From positions 3,120,501-3,184,500 of the forward strand of contig NC_019748.1 in the NCBI RefSeq assembly GCF_000317575.1: DNA of 64,000 bases, read 5' to 3'. The position numbers and the translations under genes were made by a program. The notes beneath the pieces are model-generated. The model searched no databases. It was not told the origin of the DNA and saw only the letters and a list, made by a program, of their open reading frames with translations. Of this stretch, positions 27,301 to 35,725 are shown in pieces. This DNA is from Stanieria cyanosphaera PCC 7437 (GTDB taxonomy: Bacteria; Cyanobacteriota; Cyanobacteriia; Cyanobacteriales; Xenococcaceae). Within the stretch, counting starts at the first letter, position 1, and each line of letters starts with the position of its first letter.

Positions 27301-28077
27301 TTATAAGCTTGAGATAATTTTTACAACACGCTGAAAATCATTTAATTCTCCTACAATTCGCCTAATTGGTTCTGGCCAAACTCTTACCAAAGTAGGAGTA
27401 GCAGAAACGTGATACTTTTCCGCTTGTTCTGGATATTTAGATATATCAATTACTTTGAGAGTATAAGGACAAGTTAAACCTTGTTCCAAAATTTGATGGA
27501 TGCTAGCTAAAGTTTTTTCTGTGGTGAAATTATCATTAGAAATAAACAACTGTAAAATACAACCATCTGCTTTTTGATGATTAATTAACAAAGCTGAATT
27601 TTGGTTGTCAGAATTAAGCGATTTAACTTGAGTCTGTTTAGACGCTTGAGAATCTAACCGAATAACTAAATCATGATCTTGCCAAAGCTGAGGAAATTGA
27701 TCACGATAAGTTTCTAAGATTAAAGAACTACAATATTCTTCTTGCCACGGTGCTATTTGCCAAACTGTATCTTCTGTTTCAAATAAAACTTTCAATAAAG
27801 GTTGATAACATTGCACGGCAGGATAAATTTCTGCAATTGTCTCGATCGCTTGAGTCCGAGGATTAAGCCATCGTTCTACAGTAGCAGTATATCCAGGAAT
27901 TAAAAAATGGGGAGGTTCAGTTAAACTCAAAATTTCTTGCAATCCCATACATAAATGAACGTGCCATTGAGATTGCTTATTTGGGTTAATTCCGTAAATT
28001 AAATCTCCCCCTGGTGTAAATAGAGCAATGCCTTTAAATAATTTTGGTAAATTAGTTTGAGAACAAATCAAGGTCAC
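27301..28077 (-). CDS. Protein with C-terminal KaiB-like domain
   Basis: A 258-residue protein. Residues ~172-258 match the KaiB thioredoxin-like fold: CILQLFISNDNFTTEKTLAS, then LKVIDISKYPEQAEKY, then ATPTLVRVWPEPIRRIVGEL, which parallels the LKVIDV...ATPTL...PPPVRKIIGDL run of clock protein KaiB and also the N-domain of SasA. The N-terminal ~165 residues (LFKGIALFTPGGDLIYGIN, HFLIPGYTATVERWLNP) match nothing I can name; they may be a nucleotide-free regulatory domain. No kinase domain is present. It follows pilT on the same strand, 70 bp away, with a hairpin in between. A link between clock-like signalling and pilus function is inference. Confidence 0.78.
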   Translation of the reverse strand: MTLICSQTNLPKLFKGIALFTPGGDLIYGINPNKQSQWHVHLCMGLQEILSLTEPPHFLIPGYTATVERWLNPRTQAIETIAEIYPAVQCYQPLLKVLFETEDTVWQIAPWQEEYCSSLILETYRDQFPQLWQDHDLVIRLDSQASKQTQVKSLNSDNQNSALLINHQKADGCILQLFISNDNFTTEKTLASIHQILEQGLTCPYTLKVIDISKYPEQAEKYHVSATPTLVRVWPEPIRRIVGELNDFQRVVKIISSL

Positions 28078-28108
28078 TAATAGGTGATAAAAAAAGACTA
28101 CCTATGTT

Positions 28109-28140
28109 CAATTGGTTATTTTTTATCCTATTACCAATTG
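28109..28140. terminator. Hairpin between pilT and the KaiB-like gene
   Basis: CAATTGGT at 28109-28116 pairs with ACCAATTG at 28133-28140, extended by TA/TA, around a T-rich loop. It lies just beyond the pilT stop on the minus strand. It could be an attenuator or weak terminator that separates pilT from the next gene; the U-run is poor. Confidence 0.45.
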
Positions 28141-28147
28141 TTAGTTA

Positions 28148-29395
28148 TTAAAATCTACCTCGAAGCATCATTGCCATTTCGTTAGCAGTAGGCGATCGCT
28201 CTAGGGCAGTTTCTTCGGTAATTCTACCTTCTTCGTATAATCTAAACAAAGATTGATTAGTAGTTACCATCCCATCAAATTCTCCATCTTGCATTAAAGC
28301 ATGAATTTCGTCGTATTTGCTTTGCTTAATGTAATCTTTGACGGTTTCTGTATTAACTAGAATATCGTGATAAGCTGCTCTTTTACCATCTGTAGTTCGG
28401 CATAAACCTTGAGAAATAATTGCTACTAAAGATTCAGAAATAGCAACTCGCATGGCATCTTGTTCTTCAGCACTGTAAAGAGTTAAAATCCGCTCAATAG
28501 TTTTAATCGCACTATTAGTATGGAGAGTTCCCATGACTAAGTGACCAGTTTGAGCAGCTTTAAGAGCGGTGTTAACAGTTTCTTTGTCACGCATTTCCCC
28601 CACTAAGATTAGATCGGGGTCTTCCCGTAAGGCAGCTTTGAGGGCATTATCAAACTTGAGCGTATTAATTCCAACTTCTCTCTGCTTAATCAATGATTTC
28701 TGACTTTGGTGAACAAATTCAATCGGGTCTTCAATCGTAATAATATGTTTAGCGTGTTCTTTATTAACATAATCTACCATGGCAGCCATAGTGGTAGATT
28801 TACCCGAACCCGTTGGTCCTGTAACCAAAATTAAACCTTTATGAGCGTCTGAAACATCACGAAATACAGAAGGTAAACCTAAATCGTCGATGGTCAATAT
28901 CTTGAGAGGAATTAAACGCATTACCATTGCTGGTCCTCTAAGTGTATCAAAGATATTAATCCGCACTCGTGCAAAATCATATTGAGTTGCACCATCAAAT
29001 TCTAAATCTCTTTTAAATCTTTGTACTTCTTCTTCAGTTAAGACTTCATACAACCAACTCATAAAAGTGTTGTAGTCGGTTTTAGGGTATTCTGTCAAAG
29101 CCATCTCACCGCGATCGCGCATTCTGGGGATTTCTTCAACTCCTAAATGAATGTCAGAATAGCCCAATTCATGAGCATGCTCAACTAAAAACTTTAAAGA
29201 AGGTTGCCCAGAAGACCTTTTTGGTCGTACAGGAGCTTCTTGAGCAACCGTTTTGGATGTGTTCAGAGCAGTTTTTTGTGTTGGTTGAGTTCCATCAAGG
29301 TTAGATTGTGGTTGATTAGAATTGCCATGATTACGATGAGCAAATTGAGGTGGTGGTGGTGGCGGTGGTAAAGGTTTTCCTATGGGTTGGGTCAT
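28148..29395 (-). CDS. pilT: Twitching motility ATPase PilT
   Basis: The retraction ATPase of type IV pili, a cytoplasmic hexamer that drives pilus disassembly and so twitching and phototactic movement. A proline run and a variable linker occupy residues 1-65. The core has SLKFLVEHAHELGYSDIHLG at the start of the N-domain, Walker A GPTGSGKSTTMAAM (~residue 190), the Asp box ITIEDPIEFVH, Walker B LREDPDLILVGEMRD and the His box TGHLVMGTLHTNSA. At 415 residues it is longer than typical PilT (~345-370), mostly because of the N-terminal extension. It is probably transcribed with the KaiB-like gene. Confidence 0.95.
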   Translation of the reverse strand: MTQPIGKPLPPPPPPPQFAHRNHGNSNQPQSNLDGTQPTQKTALNTSKTVAQEAPVRPKRSSGQPSLKFLVEHAHELGYSDIHLGVEEIPRMRDRGEMALTEYPKTDYNTFMSWLYEVLTEEEVQRFKRDLEFDGATQYDFARVRINIFDTLRGPAMVMRLIPLKILTIDDLGLPSVFRDVSDAHKGLILVTGPTGSGKSTTMAAMVDYVNKEHAKHIITIEDPIEFVHQSQKSLIKQREVGINTLKFDNALKAALREDPDLILVGEMRDKETVNTALKAAQTGHLVMGTLHTNSAIKTIERILTLYSAEEQDAMRVAISESLVAIISQGLCRTTDGKRAAYHDILVNTETVKDYIKQSKYDEIHALMQDGEFDGMVTTNQSLFRLYEEGRITEETALERSPTANEMAMMLRGRF

Positions 29396-29897
29396 TTATA
29401 AAATCCTAATTAATATTTTTGCCATTACAGCGTTATTGTTGTATCGATATTGTTCCCCAAAAGTGAAAGTTTTCTGACAAAAGTCAGTTGTTATTTATCT
29501 GGGTTTGGTTCTAAAAGATTTTATTCAAATTAGCTCTTGATAAATTTTTAGGAATAATTACTTAGTGGAATTGACTTAGTAGGGGTGAAATACTCAATTT
29601 TGTTAAATTAATGAGTTTTTATACTTAAAGTTTTCCTGGAAGTAAACATAATTTCATTAATCAAACTTTGTGAGTTTTTTGTATTGTCTTTTAAGAGATT
29701 GCAGCTTTAAACCTTGGGGATCGACATTTATAGAGGGATAATTAAGACTTACCTTTAATCGATAATGTTAAATTTTATTTAAAAAAGCTTCGTATTTTCT
29801 TAGCTTTTATATACTTAAATTTAACGAGGCTGTTCGGGTTGATAACCGAAACTTAATCTTCTTTTGTTGTTGTTGTCGTTAATATCCTGGTAATAAA
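29396..29897. other. 500-bp divergent intergenic region
   Basis: It separates divergent pilT and the small membrane gene. It is AT-rich. A short inverted repeat, TTCGGGTTGATAACCGAA, lies near 29833-29850 in the leader of the downstream gene. No RNA gene is recognised. Confidence 0.4.
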
Positions 29898-30281
29898 ATG
29901 CAATTAGTACAAAAAAATTATTGGCGTAATAACGCTTATTTAGCAGTTGTTAAAAGTTTTTTACTTTGGAGTTTTACTTTGACAGTTTGCCTCCTAGTAG
30001 TAGGGTTTCCTGTCGGAGTTCTTATTGTTACAGTTGGAACGCTTTTAACAATTATTTTACAAACAGTTTTACCTACTACTGCTGTTTTATTAGTAACAGG
30101 AAGTATATGTGCAATTAACGTTTTAATAGTTGCGATCGGTGCAGCAGTTCTTACTGCGAAAGGAATTCATCCCGAACAAGTAAGTTGGTTAAATTGGTTA
30201 CATGGAGAAGCAAAATCAAGTAACAATTCGGTTTATGCTTCTTGTCCTTTAACCTGTGCTTTGACTTCTCTATCCGAGTAG
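29898..30281 (+). CDS. Small membrane protein of unknown function
   Basis: A 127-residue protein with three hydrophobic segments (SFLLWSFTLTVCLLVVGFPV, GVLIVTVGTLLTIILQTVL, AVLLVTGSICAINVLIVAIG) and a polar C-terminus containing two cysteines (YASCPLTCALTS). I recognise no family. A terminator lies 110 bp downstream, which supports a single-gene unit. Confidence 0.6.
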   Translation: MQLVQKNYWRNNAYLAVVKSFLLWSFTLTVCLLVVGFPVGVLIVTVGTLLTIILQTVLPTTAVLLVTGSICAINVLIVAIGAAVLTAKGIHPEQVSWLNWLHGEAKSSNNSVYASCPLTCALTSLSE

Positions 30282-30391
30282 ATTACGTAATTTTAAGTCA
30301 GAAAAGTTGTGAATTAAAGGCTTTAGTTCAATTGCTGACAATTTGAAATTTTTTTTCAATTTGCTCAAGTTTATCGATATTTAATTCATTA

Positions 30392-30416
30392 AACCCAGTA
30401 CATACTGGGTTTTTTT
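30392..30416 (+). terminator. Rho-independent terminator
   Basis: AACCCAGT-acat-ACTGGGTT followed by six or seven T (to 30416): an 8-bp stem with a classic U-run, 110 bp after the stop of the small membrane gene. Confidence 0.85.
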
Positions 30417-30439
30417 GTTTGATGATTTTCCGAAGAATT

Positions 30440-30624
30440 GATCTAGCGGTTCTCAATTTTTAGAGATACAGTTCATTTGATTTCCTTGATTGAGCGTTGA
30501 GTGTTGATAGTTGGTCGCTACACGTACGGTGAGGTTAATTATTCATCCCTCATCATTCATAACGGGTAACTGATAACTGATAACTGTCTTAGGTGTACTT
30601 CACCAATTTAAAAATTGATATACC
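30440..30624. mobile_element. MITE-like element, copy C
   Basis: A ~185-bp non-coding element sharing TAGCGGTTCTCA at its left end and GAGCGTTGA...GATAGTTG inside with copy B. GTACTTCACCAA near its right end corresponds to GTACCTCACCAA in copies A and B. The interior has a tandem run of TGATAACTGATAACTG (30564-30580). The outer inverted repeats are more decayed than in A and B. Confidence 0.5.
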
Positions 30625-30684
30625 ATTTTTCAAAACATAGAGTAAAATGTCGAAGTCAAAGTAAGCAAGTTTGCGGTATGGGAA

Positions 30685-30800
30685 AAAATTCTCGTCTTTC
30701 CTGGTCAAGGAAATTTCGGGCCCTAGTAATATTTGTCCCGAAGTACGTTCGGGGACTCTTCTCTTGCCGTGGGGAAATTGTTTCGCCCTTTAGATAAAAT
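30685..30800 (+). promoter_or_regulatory. Structured leader ahead of wecB (possible)
   Basis: Three consecutive hairpins stand in 115 bp directly upstream of the wecB start: TTTCCT/AGGAAA around GGTCA (~30700-30716), GTCCCGAA-GTACG-TTCGGGGAC (~30738-30760), and GGGGAAA-TTG-TTTCGCCC (~30773-30790). The stretch is more G+C-rich than its surroundings and has no convincing gene. It matches no riboswitch class I know. It could be a regulatory leader, a small RNA, or a relic. Confidence 0.4.
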
Positions 30801-30820
30801 CCAAACTGTACATTATTGTA

Positions 30821-31951
30821 ATGACTGTCTCAACCTTCTCACTGTGCGTGACTTTAGGAACTCGTCCAGAAGCAATCAAACTAGCTCCAGTAATTCAACA
30901 ACTTCGCAATTTACCTCAAGTCAAAACTCATTTGATTTTGACAGGACAACATCAAGAGATGGTTGAACAAGTCATGAAACTATTTGAGTTGGAAGCAGAG
31001 CAAAACTTAAATATCATGAAACCTAAGCAAACTTTAACCGAAATTACAATTAATAGTTTGCAAGGATTAGAACAAATTTTTACACAAATTAAACCTCAAT
31101 TAGTTCTAGTACAAGGAGATACAACTACAGCTTTTGCAGCGAGTTTAGCTGCCTTTTATCAAAAAATTCCTGTGGGTCATGTTGAAGCTGGTTTACGCAC
31201 TAATGATTTATTTAATCCTTATCCAGAAGAGGCTAATCGTCGTTTAATTTCACAATTAACTCAACTACATTTTGCCCCTACCCAATTAGCAGTTAAATAT
31301 TTACATAATTCTGGAGTTACTGGAGAAATTTATCATACTGGTAATACAGTTATTGATGCTTTATTAACAGTGGCAAAAAAACAACCAGAATGTAATATTC
31401 CTGGCTTAAACTGGGAAAAATATCGGGTGCTTTTAACCACTGTACATCGTCGAGAAAATTGGGGAAAACCTCTGAAAGATATTGTGGAAGGGTTTCGTTT
31501 AATTTTAGAAAACTTTCCTGATGTAGCTTTATTATTACCTCTACATCGCAATCCTGTAGTTAGAGAACCAATTCAAACTCTACTAGGTAATCATCCACGA
31601 GTATTTTTAACTGAACCGCTTGATTATGGTCAATTAGTAGCTGCTATTTCTAAATGCTATTTATTATTAACTGATTCTGGAGGTTTACAAGAAGAAGCAC
31701 CTAGTTTAGGTAAACCTGTATTGGTTTTAAGAGAAACGACAGAACGACCAGAAGCTATTGAAGCAGGTACAGCTAAATTAATTGGCACAACTTCTCAAGC
31801 AATTTTTGGGTCGGCTAGGGAATTATTAACTAATAAAAATATTTATCAAAATATGGCAACAGCAATTAATCCTTTTGGCGATGGTACAGCAGCAGAAAAA
31901 ATTGTTAAAATTATTGATAATTTTTTATTAAAGATTGAAAATAAAAAATAA
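30821..31951 (+). CDS. wecB: UDP-N-acetylglucosamine 2-epimerase (non-hydrolysing)
   Basis: The enzyme interconverts UDP-GlcNAc and UDP-ManNAc, a precursor of surface polysaccharides. The 376-residue length is normal for the GT-B-fold WecB/MnaA family. Signatures: LGTRPEAIKLAPVI at residues ~9-22, VQGDTTTAFAASLAAFYQ, GHVEAGLRTNDLFNPYPEEA, TVHRRENWGKPL, LPLHRNP and LTDSGGLQEEAPSLGKPVLV. The ATG at 30821 is supported because the GTRPEA motif then sits in its normal N-terminal position. Confidence 0.95.
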   Translation: MTVSTFSLCVTLGTRPEAIKLAPVIQQLRNLPQVKTHLILTGQHQEMVEQVMKLFELEAEQNLNIMKPKQTLTEITINSLQGLEQIFTQIKPQLVLVQGDTTTAFAASLAAFYQKIPVGHVEAGLRTNDLFNPYPEEANRRLISQLTQLHFAPTQLAVKYLHNSGVTGEIYHTGNTVIDALLTVAKKQPECNIPGLNWEKYRVLLTTVHRRENWGKPLKDIVEGFRLILENFPDVALLLPLHRNPVVREPIQTLLGNHPRVFLTEPLDYGQLVAAISKCYLLLTDSGGLQEEAPSLGKPVLVLRETTERPEAIEAGTAKLIGTTSQAIFGSARELLTNKNIYQNMATAINPFGDGTAAEKIVKIIDNFLLKIENKK

Positions 31952-32023
31952 TTTCATCAAAAAATTTTTAAGTTAAAAAATGTATACTTTTTCTCGGTTT
32001 TAGGATTATAATCAAAAATCAAA

Positions 32024-32049
32024 AATCAGCCTAATTAGACTGATTCTTT
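32024..32049. terminator. Bidirectional terminator between converging genes
   Basis: AATCAG at 32024-32029 pairs with CTGATT at 32040-32045, and the internal CTAATTAG is itself palindromic. T-rich DNA follows on the plus side, and on the minus side there are repeats of TTTTTGATT. It lies between wecB and the small minus-strand gene. Confidence 0.7.
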
Positions 32050-32084
32050 GTCTTAAAAACATTTTTACATTTAAAAAGAAAGAA

Positions 32085-32360
32085 TTAAATAAAATAATAA
32101 TTTAAATTCAATCTAGCTTTACGAATTTTTGCTAAAAGTTGCTCAACTGTTTCAAGTTTTTGCTCAATTTGTTCGGCTAAAGGAGAATCTTGTTTGTAGT
32201 TTTTTTGATGCAATTGAAGTTTAGTCAAAGTTGATTTAACTGTATTTAATTCTTTTTCTATTTTAGTTAATAGAATTATTAATCGGGCAACTTTAACAGT
32301 TTTTTCTTCAGCAATTATTTCTTGTTGAATAGCGTTTAAATAATTATTAATATCTTCCAT
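32085..32360 (-). CDS. Small coiled-coil protein of unknown function
   Basis: A 91-residue, highly charged helical protein with heptad spacing throughout (LIILLTKIEKELNTVKSTLT, AEQIEQKLETVEQLLAKIRK). No signal peptide, membrane segment or known domain. The AT-rich composition and isolation make it uncertain, but the uninterrupted amphipathic pattern argues for a real gene. Confidence 0.5.
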   Translation of the reverse strand: MEDINNYLNAIQQEIIAEEKTVKVARLIILLTKIEKELNTVKSTLTKLQLHQKNYKQDSPLAEQIEQKLETVEQLLAKIRKARLNLNYYFI

Positions 32361-32833
32361 GAATTTAATGATTTAATTAACCGAGCGTTTAATAATTGAG
32401 AAATTGTTTAATTTTCTTAATCTCAGTATATAAGTGAAAATCTCTAAATACTGTAAAGTTTATGTAATTGTTCGTAGAGATTATGTAAATAATATGTGAA
32501 TTACCAGAGTAAATTTACGATTGAGGTCTTGTGTATAACTAATGAGTAAAGTTTACTAAGGAGTAATTGAGAATTAGAAATTTTTGTAATTTTTGCAGTA
32601 AATTTTTTCTTATTAATTTTCTTGAAAATAACAAGAATAATTTATATAAAATCAAATTTTTAAATAATAATTACTTTAAATTTGAGCAATTTTACGGAAG
32701 ACAAAACGCAATCAACTAGTCTTCGACGCTTTTCGAGTACGCTGGCGCAACAAGCGATCGCTTTAAAAATGTAAACTTAAAACTGTTATAAATAGGCTTG
32801 ATTTGCTTGCGTAAATTTTCATCCTTGATAACC
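32361..32833. other. 470-bp AT-rich gap with one dispersed repeat
   Basis: It is mostly very AT-rich. A G+C-richer island at 32708-32749 (GCAATCAACTAGTCTTCGAC...GCTGGCGCA) is shared with 37929-37971. A HIP1 site follows. The murG promoter should lie in the last part. Confidence 0.5.
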
Positions 32834-33907
32834 GTGTCTAGAAAATCTACTTGCTTACTGATTGCAGCTAGTGGTACAGGAGGACATTTATTTCCTGCCT
32901 TAGCTGTAGCCGAACAATTATCTGATTATCAAATCGAATGGTTAGGAGTTGCTAATCGTCTAGAAAAAACGTTAGTTCCTGACTGCTACACTCGACACAC
33001 TATTAATATTGAAGGATTTCAACAAGGGTTTGGCTTGAAAACTCTTCCCATCCTTGTTCGTTTTGTGATGGCAGTTTTTCAAGTGCGACAACTAATTAAA
33101 AAGTACCAAATTGATGCCGTATTTACTACAGGAGGTTATATTGCTGCTCCTGCTATCTTAGCTGCTCGTTTACAGAATATTCCAGCGATTCTTCATGAAT
33201 CAAATTATATTCCTGGAAAAGTTACTCGTTGGTTGAGTCGTTGGTGTGATGTTGTGGCTTTAGGTTTTGCAGGCACTGCTCAGTATTTACCCAACATTGA
33301 AACTGTTTATGTTAGTACTCCTGTGCGATCGCAGTTTTTTAGCAGTCAAAATTTAGATTTAGCGATTCCTCCTGGCGTACCTTTAATTGTGGTTGTAGGA
33401 GGTTCTCAAGGTGCAGTAGCAGTCAATCAATTAGTAAGACAAGCTGCTGCTGCTTGGTTAGATCTGGGAGCGTACATCGTTCATCTCACAGGAGAAAAAG
33501 ACCTAGATGTGCAGAGTTTTCAACATCCCCATTATATTTGTTTGCCTTTTTATGAAAACATGGCAGGATTATTACAAAGAGCGAATTTAGTCATTAGTCG
33601 TGCTGGCGCAGGAACTTTAACTGAACTAGCGGTTACCAGTACTCCAGCTATTTTAATTCCCTATCCTTATGCAGCCGAAGATCATCAAACTTATAATGCT
33701 CAAGTCTTTGCTAATGCTGGTGCAGGATTAGTTTTGACTCAATCAGAATTAACCGCTCAAATTTTGCAAGAAACCGTCTTAGAATTACTGCATTCTCCTT
33801 CTCAATTGAAGGCAATGGCAACCAAAGCTAAAAATTTAGCCATGATTGATAGTGCTAAACGTTTAGCTAATTTAGTAGACAACTTGCTGACAAAATCAAC
33901 TCAATAG
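32834..33907 (+). CDS. murG: UDP-GlcNAc:lipid-PP-MurNAc-pentapeptide GlcNAc transferase MurG
   Basis: MurG makes lipid II from lipid I at the inner face of the plasma membrane. The start is uncertain: I favour GTG at 32834 (MSRKSTCLLIAASGTGGH), because the glycine loop ASGTGGHLFPA should be near the N-terminus. TTG codons at 32798 and 32825 are alternatives, and no ATG is available in frame. Further signatures are TTGGYIAAPAILAA, HESNYIPGKVTRWLS, VVGGSQGAVAVNQLV and SRAGAGTLTELAV followed by IPYPYAAEDHQTYNA. The ~358-residue length is normal. Confidence 0.93.
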   Translation: MSRKSTCLLIAASGTGGHLFPALAVAEQLSDYQIEWLGVANRLEKTLVPDCYTRHTINIEGFQQGFGLKTLPILVRFVMAVFQVRQLIKKYQIDAVFTTGGYIAAPAILAARLQNIPAILHESNYIPGKVTRWLSRWCDVVALGFAGTAQYLPNIETVYVSTPVRSQFFSSQNLDLAIPPGVPLIVVVGGSQGAVAVNQLVRQAAAAWLDLGAYIVHLTGEKDLDVQSFQHPHYICLPFYENMAGLLQRANLVISRAGAGTLTELAVTSTPAILIPYPYAAEDHQTYNAQVFANAGAGLVLTQSELTAQILQETVLELLHSPSQLKAMATKAKNLAMIDSAKRLANLVDNLLTKSTQ

Positions 33908-33927
33908 AAAGGAGTAAAAAAAAACGA

Positions 33928-34797
33928 TCAACTTTCAGAATTTTGTTTGCTCATTGCTATAGCAATTTGATAAATTTCTTGGCGAGATTGAGTAGTTAAA
34001 CTAGCTAAATGACGACTAGCTTGAGACTTATTCATCCCTTGTTGCAACAATTGTTCTAACTGATGCTTTAATTCGGTTTCTGATAAAGTTACGTTCGTTG
34101 CTACTGGTTTACCTGCAATTACTAAGGTATATTCTCCTTTAGGTTGACGTACTTCAGTATACAAAGCGATCGCATCGGCAATTGTGCCTCGCCAAAATTC
34201 TTCATAAAGTTTGGTTAATTCTCTTGCTAGTACTATTTTTCTTTCTGAACCTAACACCTGTTCTAAATCTTTTAAAGTTGATAATAAACGATGGGGTGCT
34301 TCATAAAAAATCATTGTTCGACTTTGATCTTTAATTTCATCGAGGCGAGTAGTTCTTTCTTTATTTTTATAGGGCAGAAAACCTTCAAAAACAAATCTTG
34401 CTGTGGCTAAACCAGAAGCAGCTAAAGCAGTAATTGCTGCTGTTATACCAGGAATTGGAATTACTTCTATTCCCAATTCCACAGCAGCTTTAACCAATTG
34501 ATAACCAGGATCGGAAATACTAGGCATTCCGGCATCACTAACTACCGCAATGTCTTTCCCCTCCTGTAATCTAGTTAACAATTCTGGAATACGAGTAGCT
34601 TGATTATGTTCGTGATAACTAATTTGAGATGTATTAATCTGCAAATGTTGTAATAATTTTCCAGTATGACGAGTATCTTCTGCTGCAATCAAATCTACTT
34701 CTTGTAGAATGCGAATTGCTCTTAAAGTAATATCCTCTACATTACCTATCGGTGTTCCTACTAAATAAAGTTTTCCTAAAACCAAATTTTTGCTCAT
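33928..34797 (-). CDS. rsmI: 16S rRNA (cytidine-1402-2'-O)-methyltransferase
   Basis: RsmI uses S-adenosylmethionine to 2'-O-methylate C1402 in the decoding centre of 16S rRNA. The tetrapyrrole-methylase fold is clear: LYLVGTPIGNVEDITLRA at residues 10-27, AAEDTRHTGKLL, VSDAGMPSISDPGYQLV, PIPGITAAITALAASGL and FEGFLPYKNKER. The 289-residue length fits, including the short C-terminal extension. It converges on murG with a 20-bp gap. Confidence 0.95.
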   Translation of the reverse strand: MSKNLVLGKLYLVGTPIGNVEDITLRAIRILQEVDLIAAEDTRHTGKLLQHLQINTSQISYHEHNQATRIPELLTRLQEGKDIAVVSDAGMPSISDPGYQLVKAAVELGIEVIPIPGITAAITALAASGLATARFVFEGFLPYKNKERTTRLDEIKDQSRTMIFYEAPHRLLSTLKDLEQVLGSERKIVLARELTKLYEEFWRGTIADAIALYTEVRQPKGEYTLVIAGKPVATNVTLSETELKHQLEQLLQQGMNKSQASRHLASLTTQSRQEIYQIAIAMSKQNSES

Positions 34798-34924
34798 TTT
34801 AAATCTAGGATAATATTCGGAAGTCTTATGGTCATTAACTGTGCTAAGACAGAGTAAAGAAAATTGAGCTTCAATTTTTCTATTGATATTGTTGCTTAAA
34901 TATAATTAACTTTTAGACTTAATA

Positions 34925-35725
34925 ATGATCAACAAAAGCGAATTGTTAGAAAAGTTGGCTTTACTTGGAGAACAACAGTTTACTGGAATTGTTGCTTTAG
35001 ATGCCCATAACAAAAAGCATTGGCAAATTTATTATGTTTTAGGGAAACTAGTTTGGGTTCAAAGTGACTTTCATATTTATCGTTCTTGGCGAAGAAGTTT
35101 CTTGAAATATTGTCCTGAAATATCAGTAGAAAAGATACCTTTTAGCAAAATTGCTTTATTATCTCAACAATATTACTTAATTAGTTACCTTCACGAATAT
35201 CAGTTAGTTAAACGAGAGCAAATTAAAGCTTTAATTGAAAAACAAACCAGTGAACTTCTTTTTGATCTGGTACAACAGGAATATAAACAATCTCTTCAGT
35301 ATACTTGTGAACCCAAATCTTCTCATGCTTTACTGAAAGAAGGATTTATTATATCTATTGCTCCTGATAATCTAGAAGAAACTTTAACGCAAGTTAAGCA
35401 AACATGGTTACAGTGGTCAGGAAAAGGTCTTGCTTCTTGTTCTCCTAATCTTAGTCCTTGCCTCAAAAATAATGAAGACTTAAGCCAAACTATTCCAGGT
35501 CTAATTTACCGCAATATGGCAAGATTATTAAATGGGCAAAATACCTTACGAGATTTATCTTTAATCATGAATCAAAATGTCTTTGATCTCACTTGTGCTT
35601 TGATGCCCTATTTTTTCAAAGGTTATTTACGATTATTAGAAGTTTCCGATTTACCAGAATTAAATCTCAGTCAAGTTTCTTCTCGATTTCAAAGTGCTGA
35701 TTTATCCTATTCTTCTCGATCATGA
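34925..35725 (+). CDS. PatA N-terminal-domain protein without receiver
   Basis: A 266-residue protein made of a DUF4388/PatA-N-type module only. It is clearly related to the first ~250 residues of the PatA-like regulator at 36709: both have an FTGI start, an IYY/IYF-x-L-G-x-[LI]-x-W-V segment, SWRR followed by KYCPEI or KYCPQI, a middle ELLFDLVQQ or EVLFDILQQ, and a late RLLNGxNTLRD-type block. The PatA family regulates heterocyst patterning and phototaxis in other cyanobacteria. Here the CheY-like domain is missing. Its stop overlaps the PfkB-kinase start as ATGA (35722-35725), so the two are coupled. Confidence 0.75.
   Translation: MINKSELLEKLALLGEQQFTGIVALDAHNKKHWQIYYVLGKLVWVQSDFHIYRSWRRSFLKYCPEISVEKIPFSKIALLSQQYYLISYLHEYQLVKREQIKALIEKQTSELLFDLVQQEYKQSLQYTCEPKSSHALLKEGFIISIAPDNLEETLTQVKQTWLQWSGKGLASCSPNLSPCLKNNEDLSQTIPGLIYRNMARLLNGQNTLRDLSLIMNQNVFDLTCALMPYFFKGYLRLLEVSDLPELNLSQVSSRFQSADLSYSSRS

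Noticed and set aside
30615-30966. Two short plus-strand frames upstream of and overlapping the wecB start
   Set aside because: They run through the hairpin leader and then out of frame into wecB; no protein pattern, so treated as leader DNA.
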